NCBI GenBank assembly: GCA_030682575.1
Contig: JAUXNX010000016.1
Location: forward strand, 237,638-301,637
Length of the DNA: 64,000 nucleotides
Direction of reading: 5' to 3'
DNA from: Gammaproteobacteria bacterium
GTDB lineage: Bacteria; Pseudomonadota; Gammaproteobacteria; Pseudomonadales; Pseudohongiellaceae
The position numbers and the translations under genes are program-made. This document shows, piece by piece, positions 24,526 through 34,983 of this stretch (position 1 is the stretch's first letter; each line of letters begins with the position of its first letter). The notes beneath the pieces are model-generated. The model was not told the origin of the DNA. It searched no databases and saw only the letters and a program-made list of their open reading frames with translations.

Positions 24526-26985
24526 TCACTCCCCGTTGGACGGGAGACGTCCGGACTCGGCTATCCCGTGCAGTCGCGCAGATTCATGAGTGATGGGCGC
24601 AAACCAGTAACGACGGTGTGTCTGGCGATACTGGACAGGTGGTGCGAGCTTTGGTGATTCTCCCAGCCTCAGCGTCAACGCACCCGACAAGGCCGTGTTC
24701 CAGGCAATGGCGCCACTGGCGACATAGCGCTCCACGACTTCAGTCGACGGATGCCCGAACTGGCTGCGATAACCGGCTGAATAAAGAACAACAGCAGGGC
24801 TGACCGCAGCGACAAACGCGGGCGTGGATGAACTGCGACTCCCGTGATGAGGTGCAATCAGAACATCGCTGTCTACAAGGTTTTCCAGATGTCCATCCAA
24901 CCCACGCAACAACCGCGCTTCGGCCCCCCTTTCAATATCTCCCGACAACAATGCACTCTGACCGCCTGCTTCTATTCTCAGCACACAAGAGCTGTCATTA
25001 CCGGCGTATGGTGATCCAGGCATTGGATACAACATCTCGAATTGCACATCATCCCAGACCCAGCGCTGGCCGGCCTCACACGGGGTAAACAGATCGAATG
25101 CCCCGGGCAAATCCGGAACCACGCTCCCGATGATTTCTCCGATCTCGACGAGTTCCAGCAAGGATCCGAGGCCCCCCGCGTGATCGTTATCACCGTGACT
25201 GACGATGACCCGATCCACGAAACGCAATCCCCGTGCGCGCAAATAGGGGTAGACCACGGCGCTACCCGTATCGAAGGACTCGCTGAGCCGGGGCCCCGTG
25301 TCGTAGACCAGCGTGTGACTCGCCGTTCTCACTACCATCGCCAGCCCCTGCCCTACATCCAGCAATGCCACTTCGGCGACTCCCGTTGGCAACTGTGGAC
25401 GTACCGGAAAAAACATGGGCAAAAAGAGGATTGACGCCAGCCACTTGTCCGGCCAGCCACGCGGCAACAGCAGCAGCACCGTTCCGGCTGCTGCCGCCAG
25501 CACCGACGCAATCGTCAACCCGAAAAACTGCCAGAGCACGATGCCGGAACCTGTCAGCATTCGCAGTCCCCACATCATCAGATCAAGCAGTTCGTTGACC
25601 AGCACCAGCAGAAACATGCCACTGGTTTCGTGAACCCAGAGGAGGAAGGCGCCACATAGTGACAGTGGCACCACCAGCAGACTGACCAGAGGAATGGCGA
25701 GGATATTGGCCAACGGCCCCAAGAGTGATATTTGCTGCATCCACACTGCCAACGGCACCGACATACCGACGAAGACAACCCATTGCGGCTGCCCCCATTG
25801 CCGCCAGAGTTGCAACCAGGACCAGCGCCCGCCTGCAGCGCCTTCTTCCGTCACTGCGCGCAGACGCCTCACACCACTGAAGGCCAGCAGCAGTGTGCCG
25901 ACAGCACCGAACGACAGCCAGAAGCCAGTGCCAATCAGGCTCAGGGGATTGCTCACCAGCACCAACGACAGCGCGAGGCAGTAACTCGTCGATGGCGCGA
26001 ACTGTCGCCCCAGCAACTGTCCACTCATGAAGACACACACCATGATGAACGCGCGCTGGGTGGGCACCGAAAATCCGGCCAGCAGGCTGTAGGCAAGCGC
26101 TCCGGCGATGGCAGCAAACGCCCCCAACTTCTGCGCGGGAACTCGCAACATCAGCGCGGTGCTGATGCGGGCCGAGCGATCTGCGAGCAGATAACAAAGC
26201 AGCGCGATGAAACCGACGTGCAAACCGGAAATCACGATCAGATGGTTGGTACCGGTGTCCGTGAAGAGAGTCCACCCCTCCTCGCTGATCTGCTCACGAT
26301 CACCTAAAACCAGCGCGAGAATGATACCTGCCTGGGCAAGTCCATCGGTCGCTTCCAGCAATCGCTCGCGGATCGCAAAGCGCAACTGCGACAAGGTTAT
26401 TGGCGCATCTTCCAGGCGCACATTGAAAGGATTGTCGCGAATATAGCCCTTGGCGGCAAAACCCTGCTGGAACAGCCAGCCTTCATAATCAAAACCTCCA
26501 GGATTGGCGAAGCCGCGCGGTTTGTTGAGCCGCACACGCAACAACCAGCGTTGACCTGACTCCATCACATCAGTGCCGTAAAAGTTGAGCATGATGCGCC
26601 TGTGGGTAAATACCCGCGACTGCGCCGGACAGTCGGTTGGCAACAAACTGAAGCAACTGCGCTCGACAAAAAACGTGAATTGATGGGCTCGCCCGGAGTT
26701 CTGGGGTAATCCCCTGATCGTGCCTGTGACCCAGAAATCCTCCCCTTCCAGGTAGTCGGGCAGCATGCTGGCGAGGCGGGCGTTGCCAAACACCACCGCC
26801 CACAGCATGCCAATAACCAGAGCCGCCGACAGTGCAACCAGCAGATGACGGCCGAAGAGCCCATGCACAAGCAGCATGCCAAAGGCCGTGAGCCAGCCCG
26901 CGTGGAGTACGGGCAGGTCAGGAAAACGGGAAACAAGAGCGATGCCGAGGCAGAACGCGATCATCCTTGAACGCATGATAGACAA
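24526..26985 (-). CDS. comEC: DNA internalization-related competence protein ComEC/Rec2
   Basis: An 819-residue polytopic inner membrane protein for uptake of single-stranded DNA during transformation. After an N-terminal DUF4131 region (to about 190) comes the competence domain with helices and the SGLHVGF motif (about 255 to 261). The C-terminal beta-lactamase-like domain begins VALLDVGQGLAMVV (about 555) and has the metal motif HGDNDHAGG (about 600 to 608). The start may be 26985 or 26976. Eighty-nine bases separate it from exbB. Confidence 0.94.
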   Translation of the reverse strand: MSIMRSRMIAFCLGIALVSRFPDLPVLHAGWLTAFGMLLVHGLFGRHLLVALSAALVIGMLWAVVFGNARLASMLPDYLEGEDFWVTGTIRGLPQNSGRAHQFTFFVERSCFSLLPTDCPAQSRVFTHRRIMLNFYGTDVMESGQRWLLRVRLNKPRGFANPGGFDYEGWLFQQGFAAKGYIRDNPFNVRLEDAPITLSQLRFAIRERLLEATDGLAQAGIILALVLGDREQISEEGWTLFTDTGTNHLIVISGLHVGFIALLCYLLADRSARISTALMLRVPAQKLGAFAAIAGALAYSLLAGFSVPTQRAFIMVCVFMSGQLLGRQFAPSTSYCLALSLVLVSNPLSLIGTGFWLSFGAVGTLLLAFSGVRRLRAVTEEGAAGGRWSWLQLWRQWGQPQWVVFVGMSVPLAVWMQQISLLGPLANILAIPLVSLLVVPLSLCGAFLLWVHETSGMFLLVLVNELLDLMMWGLRMLTGSGIVLWQFFGLTIASVLAAAAGTVLLLLPRGWPDKWLASILFLPMFFPVRPQLPTGVAEVALLDVGQGLAMVVRTASHTLVYDTGPRLSESFDTGSAVVYPYLRARGLRFVDRVIVSHGDNDHAGGLGSLLELVEIGEIIGSVVPDLPGAFDLFTPCEAGQRWVWDDVQFEMLYPMPGSPYAGNDSSCVLRIEAGGQSALLSGDIERGAEARLLRGLDGHLENLVDSDVLIAPHHGSRSSSTPAFVAAVSPAVVLYSAGYRSQFGHPSTEVVERYVASGAIAWNTALSGALTLRLGESPKLAPPVQYRQTHRRYWFAPITHESARLHGIAESGRLPSNGE

Positions 26986-27057
26986 ACCTGCAAAGTGGGT
27001 TTGCTTTCAGTATAGGAGTGATTGTCCTAGCAAGCGCTTTACCCGGAAAACAGCACC

Positions 27058-28350
27058 TTATTCAAAGCGCAGCGCTTCCGCAGGCTGGACACGAGCAGCC
27101 CGATAAGCAGGATACAGGGTTGCCAACACAGACAGCAGGAACACGCCGATACTGACCCCGACGATGTCGGTCAGACGCAACTGCGAAGGCAGGAAATCCA
27201 CTGGATAAACCTCGGCGCTGAGCAACTTCATACCAAGGGCCTGTTCGATGAATGCAGCAATATCACCAATAGTGAGGGAGAAGAACACACCAACCGTGAT
27301 ACCAATCACTGTTCCGATCAGACCGACAATGCAGCCCTGAGTCATGAAGATGCGTCCAATGGTCTGCGGACTCGCACCGAGCGTGCGCAGAATCGCGATA
27401 TCGCCACGCTTGTCACGCACGATCATGATCAGGCTCACCACCAGATTGAACGCCGCCACTCCGACCAGCAGCCACAGAAGAAAACCGACGATAGTGCGGG
27501 AGAACTGGATGTTCTCGTAGATGTTGCCGAACAACTGAGTCCAGGTCTGCACTTCAAAGCCGGGAGGCAGTTCGTTGAGCAGATCCAGCCGAATCTGCCG
27601 TACAGCAAACAGATCATCAATGCGAAAGCGCAGATCGGAATAGCTGTCCCGATAACGATAGAGAGCCTGAGCATCCTGCAGCGTGATCATGGCCATGGCA
27701 CTGTCCAGCTCCAGCGTGCCCACGCGGTAAATGCCCGCCACGGTGAATTGCCGCTGAGTCGGTAGCGGTGCCAGCGGATTGATCGAAATATTCAAAGAAT
27801 AGAGACTGACTTTGTCCCCCACGGCAACGCCAAGGTTCTCCGCCAGCGTGGCGCCCAGCACAATGTTGAAGCGCTGCTCACTGAGTCCGGAGAGACTGCC
27901 GCTGAGCATGAAGCGCTCCAGAATCGAGATGCGCGCCTCCTGCTCCGGATCGATGCCGTTCACCACCACACCTTTCGCGTAACCTGGCACAGCCAGCACA
28001 CCGGTTTCCTCGATCAGGGGAGCACTGGCCAGCACCGCAGGATGTGCATCAAGCCCCTGCTGGATCACCTGCCAGCGCTGCAGCGGTTGCCGCTCCTGCG
28101 CCTTGATGGTGGCATGGGGAAGGATGCCGAGAATATTTTCCCGTACCTCGCGATCGAAGCCGTTCATTACAGACAGCACCGTGATCAGAATGGCAATGCC
28201 GAGCGCCAGACCGCTGATGGTCAACATCGACATGAATGACACCAGTTGGCTGCGCCGCCCAACGCTGACATAGCGCAGTGCTATCCAGGCGGCGAAGGAA
28301 CTGGAGGCGGTGGCACCGATCACAGATGTTCCGGAAGCATCAGCGGCCAT
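27058..28350 (-). CDS. lolE: Lipoprotein-releasing ABC transporter permease LolE
   Basis: The 430-residue permease of LolCDE, which extracts outer-membrane lipoproteins from the inner membrane and hands them to LolA. Four membrane helices: one near residues 35 to 65 and three in the C-terminal 180 residues (FtsX domain), with a large periplasmic domain between. The [23 protein letters not shown] start motif and the [15 protein letters not shown] coupling helix are typical. The start is taken as ATG 28350, overlapping the lolD stop by 11 bases; a longer frame to 28404 is possible. Confidence 0.9.
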   Translation of the reverse strand: MAADASGTSVIGATASSSFAAWIALRYVSVGRRSQLVSFMSMLTISGLALGIAILITVLSVMNGFDREVRENILGILPHATIKAQERQPLQRWQVIQQGLDAHPAVLASAPLIEETGVLAVPGYAKGVVVNGIDPEQEARISILERFMLSGSLSGLSEQRFNIVLGATLAENLGVAVGDKVSLYSLNISINPLAPLPTQRQFTVAGIYRVGTLELDSAMAMITLQDAQALYRYRDSYSDLRFRIDDLFAVRQIRLDLLNELPPGFEVQTWTQLFGNIYENIQFSRTIVGFLLWLLVGVAAFNLVVSLIMIVRDKRGDIAILRTLGASPQTIGRIFMTQGCIVGLIGTVIGITVGVFFSLTIGDIAAFIEQALGMKLLSAEVYPVDFLPSQLRLTDIVGVSIGVFLLSVLATLYPAYRAARVQPAEALRFE

Positions 28351-29110
28351 CAGCATCCCCGGTTGCCGCACTGTTTTCCACAACCAGCAACTCCAGCCTG
28401 CCATCGCGCAGCAGCATGACCCTGTCCAGTGAGCTGGCGAACTCCTCGTCGTGAGTTACCACAATGAAACTGGTGTCGAACTGCGTATTCAGATCCGCCA
28501 TCAGCGCATGGATCTCGCGGGCGGTGTTGCGATCCAGGTTACCTGTTGGCTCATCAAGTAATACGCAGCGCGGCTCTGTGACCAGCGCGCGCGCAATCGC
28601 CACACGTTGCCTCTCGCCTCCAGAGAGCTCAGACGGCTTGTGCTCAAGCCGGTGTCCGAGGCCAACCCGGACGAGCATCGCCTTGCCCTTGCCTACGGCT
28701 CGCTTGACGTCATGTCCGGCAATCAGAAGTGGCATGCAGACATTCTCCAAGGCCGTGAATTCCCCAAGCAAGTGGTGGAACTGGTACACAAAGCCCAGGT
28801 AGCGATTGCGCATCTGCCCTCGCTGGGACTCGTTCAGACTCGCCAGATTCATGCCCGCGACCAGCACATCGCCACTGGAAGGCAAGTCCAGCCCGCCCAG
28901 CAGGTTCAGCAGCGTAGTCTTCCCCGAACCAGAGCTGCCGACGATGGCGATGCGTTCCCCGGCATAGACCTGCAGGTTCAGGTCCTGCAGCACACGCACC
29001 TCTTCCGGGCCTGAGGAGTAGGTCTTGCACAGATGGCGGCATTCCAGCATCAGATCCGGCTCCAGTACAACGTCCGGCGCGGTTGCATCAAAGGGTAGTC
29101 TTTCGATCAT
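28340..29110 (-). CDS. lolD: Lipoprotein-releasing ABC transporter ATPase LolD
   Basis: A 256-residue ABC ATPase that powers lipoprotein release. Walker A is GSSGSGKTT (about 58 to 66), the Q-loop follows in [18 protein letters not shown], the signature is [15 protein letters not shown] and Walker B is [12 protein letters not shown]. The GEFTALENV segment matches LolD/MacB-type ATPases. It lies between the two permease genes, starting 2 bases after the lolC stop. Confidence 0.95.
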   Translation of the reverse strand: MIERLPFDATAPDVVLEPDLMLECRHLCKTYSSGPEEVRVLQDLNLQVYAGERIAIVGSSGSGKTTLLNLLGGLDLPSSGDVLVAGMNLASLNESQRGQMRNRYLGFVYQFHHLLGEFTALENVCMPLLIAGHDVKRAVGKGKAMLVRVGLGHRLEHKPSELSGGERQRVAIARALVTEPRCVLLDEPTGNLDRNTAREIHALMADLNTQFDTSFIVVTHDEEFASSLDRVMLLRDGRLELLVVENSAATGDADGR

Positions 29111-29112
29111 GG

Positions 29113-30369
29113 CTATTCGTACCTCAGCACTTCGGCGGGCTGGATACGCGTCGCCCGGTAAGCAGGATAAAGGGTGGCGAGAAAACTAATCGTCAAGGCG
29201 CTGATACAGATCACCACCACGTCCTCGGCACGCAACTCGGCGCGCAGATAGGAAATCATGTACACATCCTGTGGAGAGAAGACTGTGTTCGCCAGGTTCT
29301 CGAGGGTCTGCATGACCCGGGTCAGGTTCTGCGAGAGTAGAACACCAAGGATCGCCCCCAACAGAGTGCCGAAAATACCCACAGTGGTGCCCTGAGTGAT
29401 GAAAATGACCAGGATAGTGCCCCGACTTGCGCCCATGGTTCTCAGAATCGCGATGTCCGCACTCTTGTCAGCGACCACCATGACCAGTGTCGACACTATA
29501 TTGACGGCTCCGATGACGACAATCATCAGAAGCATGAATCCCGTCAGTGTCTTCTCCAGACGCAGTGCGTCAAACAGGCTGCTCTGTGTGTCGCTCCAAC
29601 TGCTGGTGGTCATGGTCTCTGTTGGCACCGAGGCTGGCAAGGACGCCAGAGCATCCTCAGCTATCACACCGGCATTGAAGACATCAGTGACACGCAGCCG
29701 CACACGAACGTCCTGCGCGGCGTTGCCAGTCCCGAACAACGTTTGCGCGGCATTCAGCCCGATCATTACGGTATTGTTGTTGCCATAGAACCCGAAATCG
29801 GCGGCACCGATCACCCGGAAATTCATTGCTTCACCGAGTTGCCGTGAAATCAGACTATTGAGGGACATCAATGTCAGCCCATCATCCAAATAGATCCCCA
29901 GGCGATTGGCCAGACTGATGCCGAGAATGATGCCATTGTCCGTAGCCGCGAGCGTCTCCAACAGGAATGCAAAGTCAGGGCTGTCGACCTGTACGACATC
30001 AGCCTCGGAGGCTGGATCGACACCGCGGATCTGGATGAACTCACCGCCTCCGTCATAACGCAGCCAGCCTTCTCCCTCGATATAGGGCGCCGCACCACTG
30101 ACCTGGGGATGGCTGCGCACCGCCGTCACGACTTCCGGCCACTGTGTCATACCTGCGGCATCTCCAATGCTCGCATGGGGAACAGCTTTCAGCGTTTCAT
30201 TGCGCATGGTGCTTGTGGATCCGTTGATGACGGACAACACTACGATCAACGCCAGCACTCCGACCGTGATGCCAAGTGTGGAGACGATGGAGACAAACGA
30301 GATAATCTGGCTTTTCTTGCGCGTCCGGGTATAGCGCAAACCAATGAAGAGAGCGACAGGTTTAAACAT
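29113..30369 (-). CDS. lolC: Lipoprotein-releasing ABC transporter permease LolC
   Basis: A 418-residue FtsX/LolC-type permease, paralogous to lolE. It begins [27 protein letters not shown], followed by the first membrane helix; three more lie in the C-terminal 190 residues, with the [15 protein letters not shown] coupling segment. The start ATG at 30369 fits the family and overlaps the upstream recombinase-like gene by 8 bases; a longer frame to 30438 would extend 23 residues into that gene. Confidence 0.92.
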   Translation of the reverse strand: MFKPVALFIGLRYTRTRKKSQIISFVSIVSTLGITVGVLALIVVLSVINGSTSTMRNETLKAVPHASIGDAAGMTQWPEVVTAVRSHPQVSGAAPYIEGEGWLRYDGGGEFIQIRGVDPASEADVVQVDSPDFAFLLETLAATDNGIILGISLANRLGIYLDDGLTLMSLNSLISRQLGEAMNFRVIGAADFGFYGNNNTVMIGLNAAQTLFGTGNAAQDVRVRLRVTDVFNAGVIAEDALASLPASVPTETMTTSSWSDTQSSLFDALRLEKTLTGFMLLMIVVIGAVNIVSTLVMVVADKSADIAILRTMGASRGTILVIFITQGTTVGIFGTLLGAILGVLLSQNLTRVMQTLENLANTVFSPQDVYMISYLRAELRAEDVVVICISALTISFLATLYPAYRATRIQPAEVLRYE

Positions 30370-31048
30370 TGCGCTGCAGAATCCTCTGCACGGTCTTGAA
30401 GCTGATGGGGGCCACCGGGGTGCTGACCTCCTCGGCAATGCTGCGCAATGACAATCCTTGCTCTCGCAGCTGCATGATCTTCTTAAGCACCTTCTGCTCC
30501 ATGGGGTTTTCGATGAGACGACCGTTCGAGTGGATCATGTAACCAAAGGGACGACTGCCCCCAAGATATCTGCCTTTGCCGCGCTGTGCCCTTTTCACAT
30601 TCTTGATTCGCTCCACCGAGCGGCGCCGCTCAAGCCCAGCAAACAGCCGTGCTGCATTGACCATGTCGAGTTGCAACTGTGGATCGGTGGCATCGCCGTC
30701 CAACTCCACTACATGCAATCCAATGCCATCAGCCTTGAAGCGCTCCAGCATGGCGCTGGCATCATAGCAGGAGCTGAAGAGGCGCTCCAACGCGAACACC
30801 ACCAGAGCATCGCCAGGTTGTAGCCTGTCCAATAGGTCAGAGCCACCTTCACGAGAGGCAAAATCGGCATTCCAGGCGGCACCAAAATCCGTCACCAGAC
30901 CTGCCGGACGCAGGAAGTGCCGGTTACAGTACTCTTCCATGGCATCCTCTTCCGACTGCAGAACATCGTCGAGTGCGAATCGTGACGCAGGACCAGACTC
31001 GGTACTTTCGAACTCGGTGGTTCTTACATAGAGATAAACTGACATCAT
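30362..31048 (-). CDS. Serine-recombinase-like protein with substituted catalytic residues
   Basis: The 228-residue protein follows the resolvase fold: VYLYVRTTEFES at the N-terminus, GDALVVFALERLFSS near residue 82, ERRRSVERIKNVKRAQRGKGRYLGGSRPFGY at the end of the catalytic domain, and a C-terminal helix-turn-helix (LSLRSIAEEV). Active recombinases read Y-x-R-V-S and L-D-R-L-G-R; here the nucleophile Ser is Thr, the Asp is Glu and the last Arg is Ser. DNA binding may remain while strand exchange is unlikely. It overlaps lolC; ATG 31048 has AAGGA upstream. Confidence 0.8.
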   Translation of the reverse strand: MMSVYLYVRTTEFESTESGPASRFALDDVLQSEEDAMEEYCNRHFLRPAGLVTDFGAAWNADFASREGGSDLLDRLQPGDALVVFALERLFSSCYDASAMLERFKADGIGLHVVELDGDATDPQLQLDMVNAARLFAGLERRRSVERIKNVKRAQRGKGRYLGGSRPFGYMIHSNGRLIENPMEQKVLKKIMQLREQGLSLRSIAEEVSTPVAPISFKTVQRILQRNV

Positions 31049-31084
31049 TTGTGTCCTTGTTTGCACAATGCCACGCGATGCGGC

Positions 31085-31114
31085 ATTCTAAACCTGCGTT
31101 CATGGCAGGGGCAA
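31085..31114 (-). promoter_or_regulatory. Candidate promoter for recombinase-like/lolCDE transcript
   Basis: On the - strand TTGCCC (31109-31114) and TAGAAT (31085-31090) are separated by 18 bases, about 37 bases upstream of the start codon. The -10 matches the consensus at five of six positions, the -35 at four. Confidence 0.4.
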
Positions 31115-31176
31115 GCAGCAAGTAAGCGACCAAACACACACCTGTATTGAATGTGCCCATGATCAACGCCAGGTGT

Positions 31177-31205
31177 TTGAATTAAAAAGTATTTACTGGC
31201 ATACT
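31177..31205 (+). promoter_or_regulatory. Candidate promoter for rne
   Basis: TTGAAT (31177-31182) and CATACT (31200-31205) have a 17-base spacer in an AT-rich patch, giving a leader of about 600 bases before the rne start. Each hexamer matches consensus at four of six bases. Confidence 0.4.
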
Positions 31206-31211
31206 GCGCGG

Positions 31212-31815
31212 GCGCTGCGAACCATCGGGGCAGAGCGGCCTGAGCAGGCAGTCCCCCAAGGTGCGAAGACTCTGAACCTGTGACCCCATGTCATTTTGTC
31301 ACTTCAGGCCAGACCAGGCGCCGCATTGCAAAGATTTCAAGGCAAAGATCCAAGCCCTGGGTATCAAAAACAGATTTCAAGAAAGTGAATGCAACAAGCA
31401 AGGTGTCGGAAGTACGACACAAAAAATACGGAGTGGCGGCGTTAACTGCCGACACGAAAACCCAATACAGCCAGATAAATTCGGGTCGTATCAAATTCAG
31501 GACGGTGCGGCGTTACGCCATCAACAGATGACGCCGCACCAAAAGCAGTCAGATTTACATGAATCGACTTTATGACAGGAAGTGGCAACAAACGCCTATG
31601 TCTGTCAGCGTGATGCTGCGATGCAGCCCCCGCAAAAGTCAGAGATTTTCGTTATCGGATTTTCGGTTCCCAGGTCACCAGGGTCAGCAATGATTTTCAA
31701 ATGTCACCATGGTTCTCTTGAAAAGAAAGCAAATCCGCTTTCCGTAACTCACTGCCCGCAGGTTTGATGTACCCCGGGTTTACTGTTCTGGCTCAACAGA
31801 AAAGTGAACCTCAAA
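31212..31815 (+). promoter_or_regulatory. Long 5' leader of rne
   Basis: About 600 bases without a convincing gene lie between the candidate promoter and rne. The leader contains an inverted repeat with 10-base arms (GGTGCGGCGT at 31504-31513 and ACGCCGCACC at 31531-31540, 17-base loop). E. coli rne autoregulates its mRNA through hairpins in a long leader; a similar role here is inferred. Short open frames (for example 31280-31531) lack ribosome binding sites and normal codon use. Confidence 0.5.
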
Positions 31816-34752
31816 ATGAAGAGAATGTTGATCAATGCAACTCAAGAAGAGGAGTTGCGCGTAGCCCTCGTTGACGGCCAGCGTCTTTACGACCTGGACA
31901 TCGAAAACCGTGCAAGAGTCCAGAAAAAGGCCAGCATCTACAAGGGCAAGATTACTCGTGTGGAACCAAGCCTTGAAGCCGCTTTTGTCGACTTCGGTGC
32001 AGAACGTCACGGCTTTCTCCCCCTGAAAGAAATTTCTCCCCAGTACTTCTCCAAGCGTGGCGGCGGCGATAGCGGTCGCGTCAACATCAAGGACGTCGTT
32101 GCCGAAGGCACCGAAGTCATTGTGCAGGTGGAGAAGGAAGAGCGCGGCAACAAAGGCGCTGCACTCACCACATTCGTCAGCCTCGCTGGCCGTTACCTTG
32201 TCCTGATGCCAAACAATCCTCGCGCAGGTGGAATTTCACGCCGTATCGAGGGCGATGACCGCTCGGAGATCCGCGAAGCACTCGGCAGTCTGGAAATTCC
32301 GGATGGCATGGGCATGATCGTGCGCACCGCCGGTGTCGGCAAGCAACAGCAGGAACTGCAGTGGGATCTCGACTATCTGCTTGCTCTCTGGCAGTCGATC
32401 ACCGATGCCTCCGCACAAAAAGCAGCTCCTTTCCTGATCTATCAGGAAAGCAATGTCATCATCCGCACCATCCGTGACTACCTGCGCCAGGACATCGGCG
32501 AAGTGCTGATCGACACCAAGGAAGCTTTCGACGAAGCCATCACGTTTGTGCGTCAGGTCATGCCGCACTACGAAGCTCGTATCAAGCAGTACTCCGAGTC
32601 ACTGCCACTGTTCAATCGCTACCAGATCGAAGGCCAGATCGAAACTGCCTTCCAGCGCGAAGTGAAACTGCCCTCCGGCGGCTCCATCGTGATCGATCCG
32701 ACCGAGGCACTGGTATCCATCGACATCAACTCCTCACGTGCCACTCGCGGTTCCGACATCGAAGAGACTGCACTGAATACGAACCTTGAAGCAGCAGACG
32801 AGATCGCCCGTCAACTTCGCCTGCGCGATATGGGCGGTTTGATCGTGATCGACTTCATCGACATGAGTGCCGCACGGAACCAGAAAGAAGTGGAAAACCG
32901 CATGCGCGATGCACTGGAAGCAGACCGTGCCCGTGTGCAGGTCGGACGCATCTCACGCTTCGGACTCCTTGAAATGTCGCGCCAGCGTCTGCGCCCTTCC
33001 CTGGAAGAGACCAGCACAATTGTCTGCCCGCGCTGCAGTGGTCAGGGAGCAATCCGTGATGTCAAATCCCAGGCACTGTCCATCCTGCGTGTTCTGCAGG
33101 AAGAGGCCAACAAGCGCAAGAGCACGGAGATCCGCGCCATTGTTCCGATTGCTGTCGCCTCCTATCTGCTGAATGAAAAGCGTGCCACAGTAGCCGGCAT
33201 CGAATCTCAAAGCGGCACCAAGCTGGTGATCGTTGGTAATGCGTCGCTGGAAACTCCCCACTACGAAATTCAGGGTGTCACCCAGCAGGACGGTAACCAG
33301 ACCGCCAGTTACGAGATCGAAATCCATCCGGAAGCACCAGAGCACAGTCATAAGCATACGCGCCCCGCTCCTGCACCACAGCAAGCGGCCGTACAGGCCC
33401 CTACGCTGTCGCAACCACCAGCTCCGATCATCTCTCCTGACAAGAAGAGGGAGACGAAAAAGAAAGGCTTCTTTGCAAGTATGTTCGCTTTCCTCTTCAG
33501 CGATGACGAGGAAGAGCTCAAGAAGGAAGAGAGATCTGCTACCGGTAATCGTAGTCGTGGCGATGGTCGACGCGACCGTGGTGATCGTGATCGCGACCCG
33601 CGTCGTGGTGGCAAGCCAAACAATCGTCGCGAAGGCGGCGATCAGAGACCTGAGACCAGAAGTGAAGCTGGTGCAACCGATGCCGCGCCACAACGTGAAG
33701 GCGGTCAGGGTCGCAAACGCGGCAATCGTGGTGGCAGAACTGCCGAAAGTGGTCAGGCACAGCCTGGCAATCGTGAAGAACGCAAGGACGGACGCAGGGA
33801 CGGTCGTCGTGACGAGCCCCGCCGTGATGAACCACGCAGAGATGAGCCGCGCGCGGAAGAAGCGGCCGAAGCAGGAGGTGATGATGAATCCCGCAACGCG
33901 CAACGTCGTAGCGGCAACCGTCGTCCGAAAAACACCAATCAGCGTCGTCGGGGTCCACGTCCGGATGATCTGAACGGTGTTGAGCCCGGCACAGAAGTGA
34001 ATGCGGAAATCGCTGCGCCTGAAGATGCAGGCATGGTTGTCCAGCAGGCAGCACTCGAACCAACCCGCAGACCTCATCCACAACGCGAGTCTTTGGCCGA
34101 CTCCGAATCTGTCATCGAAGCGGTTGATGAACTGGATGACGATGCAACACTAGGCAATGAGGCTATCGGAGGCGATGAAGCTGGCGTGGAAGGTGGCAGA
34201 CCGGCACGCCGCAATCGTCGCCCGTCCGAGCGTCGTCGCAATCGCAGTCGTGGTGGTCAAAGCGCCGCTGCAGGTGTAGATGCCAGTGCAGTGGAAGACA
34301 GTACAGCGGAAGACAGTGTAGAGGATGGCAACACAAACTCTGACTCTGTGGTTGAACCTCTGATAGAAAGCAACCCGACACCTTACATGGATATAGCGCA
34401 GGAGACTCTTGACATCAATGTCAGCGAGAGCGAAGTCTCTGAACCTGCTCCGCTGGAAGTCGCACAAGTGTTCGTACCAGCACCGATCGACGAGGACATC
34501 ACGGAAGCAGCCCCGACTGCACAGGTTGAACATACCATGCTGGACACCACAGAGGCTGAAACTGCCGTTACTGGAACCGCAGTGACTGCCACCGAGGCGA
34601 TGGTTATCGTTCCAGTGATCGCTCCCGAATCTGTTCCTGCACCGATCATCCCTGCACTCTCTGGGCGAGCACCGAACGATCCGCGTGAGATCAAGCGCAG
34701 ACAGCAGATGTTGGCCGCAGGTATTAACCCTGATACAGGTGCCAACGAGTAA
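31816..34752 (+). CDS. rne: Ribonuclease E
   Basis: A 978-residue endoribonuclease that starts mRNA decay and matures rRNA and tRNA. ATG 31816 opens [10 protein letters not shown] as in E. coli. The S1 domain spans about residues 36 to 120. The catalytic Asp residues fall at D303 ([12 protein letters not shown]) and D346 (VIDFIDM), and the Zn-link CPRC at C404/C407, all at E. coli numbering. From about residue 520 the tail is disordered, Arg- and Asp-rich ([13 protein letters not shown]), then Glu/Ala-rich: the RNA-binding and degradosome scaffold part, variable among species. A GTG at 31804 is an unlikely longer start. Confidence 0.97.
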   Translation: MKRMLINATQEEELRVALVDGQRLYDLDIENRARVQKKASIYKGKITRVEPSLEAAFVDFGAERHGFLPLKEISPQYFSKRGGGDSGRVNIKDVVAEGTEVIVQVEKEERGNKGAALTTFVSLAGRYLVLMPNNPRAGGISRRIEGDDRSEIREALGSLEIPDGMGMIVRTAGVGKQQQELQWDLDYLLALWQSITDASAQKAAPFLIYQESNVIIRTIRDYLRQDIGEVLIDTKEAFDEAITFVRQVMPHYEARIKQYSESLPLFNRYQIEGQIETAFQREVKLPSGGSIVIDPTEALVSIDINSSRATRGSDIEETALNTNLEAADEIARQLRLRDMGGLIVIDFIDMSAARNQKEVENRMRDALEADRARVQVGRISRFGLLEMSRQRLRPSLEETSTIVCPRCSGQGAIRDVKSQALSILRVLQEEANKRKSTEIRAIVPIAVASYLLNEKRATVAGIESQSGTKLVIVGNASLETPHYEIQGVTQQDGNQTASYEIEIHPEAPEHSHKHTRPAPAPQQAAVQAPTLSQPPAPIISPDKKRETKKKGFFASMFAFLFSDDEEELKKEERSATGNRSRGDGRRDRGDRDRDPRRGGKPNNRREGGDQRPETRSEAGATDAAPQREGGQGRKRGNRGGRTAESGQAQPGNREERKDGRRDGRRDEPRRDEPRRDEPRAEEAAEAGGDDESRNAQRRSGNRRPKNTNQRRRGPRPDDLNGVEPGTEVNAEIAAPEDAGMVVQQAALEPTRRPHPQRESLADSESVIEAVDELDDDATLGNEAIGGDEAGVEGGRPARRNRRPSERRRNRSRGGQSAAAGVDASAVEDSTAEDSVEDGNTNSDSVVEPLIESNPTPYMDIAQETLDINVSESEVSEPAPLEVAQVFVPAPIDEDITEAAPTAQVEHTMLDTTEAETAVTGTAVTATEAMVIVPVIAPESVPAPIIPALSGRAPNDPREIKRRQQMLAAGINPDTGANE

Positions 34753-34770
34753 TTAACTGGCAGAAAATAA

Positions 34771-34806
34771 AAGCCCCGTGGCACTTTCATGCCACGGGGC
34801 TTTTTT
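34771..34806 (+). terminator. Intrinsic terminator of rne
   Basis: AAGCCCCGTGGCA pairs with TGCCACGGGGCTT around a short loop (CTTTCA region), followed by T6. Stem length and the T-run make this a strong rho-independent terminator, 19 bases after the rne stop. Confidence 0.92.
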
Positions 34807-34808
34807 AT
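34801..34808 (+). other. Candidate left attachment site of the conjugative element
   Basis: TTTTTTAT lies 176 bases before the integrase start, within the T-run of the rne terminator. Tn4371-like elements are reported to recombine at TTTTTCAT, from which this differs by one base. The assignment is inference; the right-hand copy is outside the window. Confidence 0.4.
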
Positions 34809-34983
34809 TTCACCATGACTCCAGCACCGAACTTCGCTGGACTACGCCTAAGCCCGCTACAGCAGGTTTATCAATAACTTAGGCGAATTCATCATATGCC
34901 GGTGCTTTCTGAAACTTGACCCGGCTTCCGTCCGCTTGGCTCCCAACAGGCTCCTGGAAACCGCGTCTTTCCGAGGAGTCATC

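Noticed and set aside
31280..31575. Short open frames in the rne leader
   Set aside because: No ribosome binding site, atypical composition, overlapping alternatives in two frames; treated as leader.
32953..34083. Long frames antisense to and in another frame of the rne tail
   Set aside because: The repetitive Arg/Asp/Glu-rich codons of the RNase E tail keep other frames open; no independent support.
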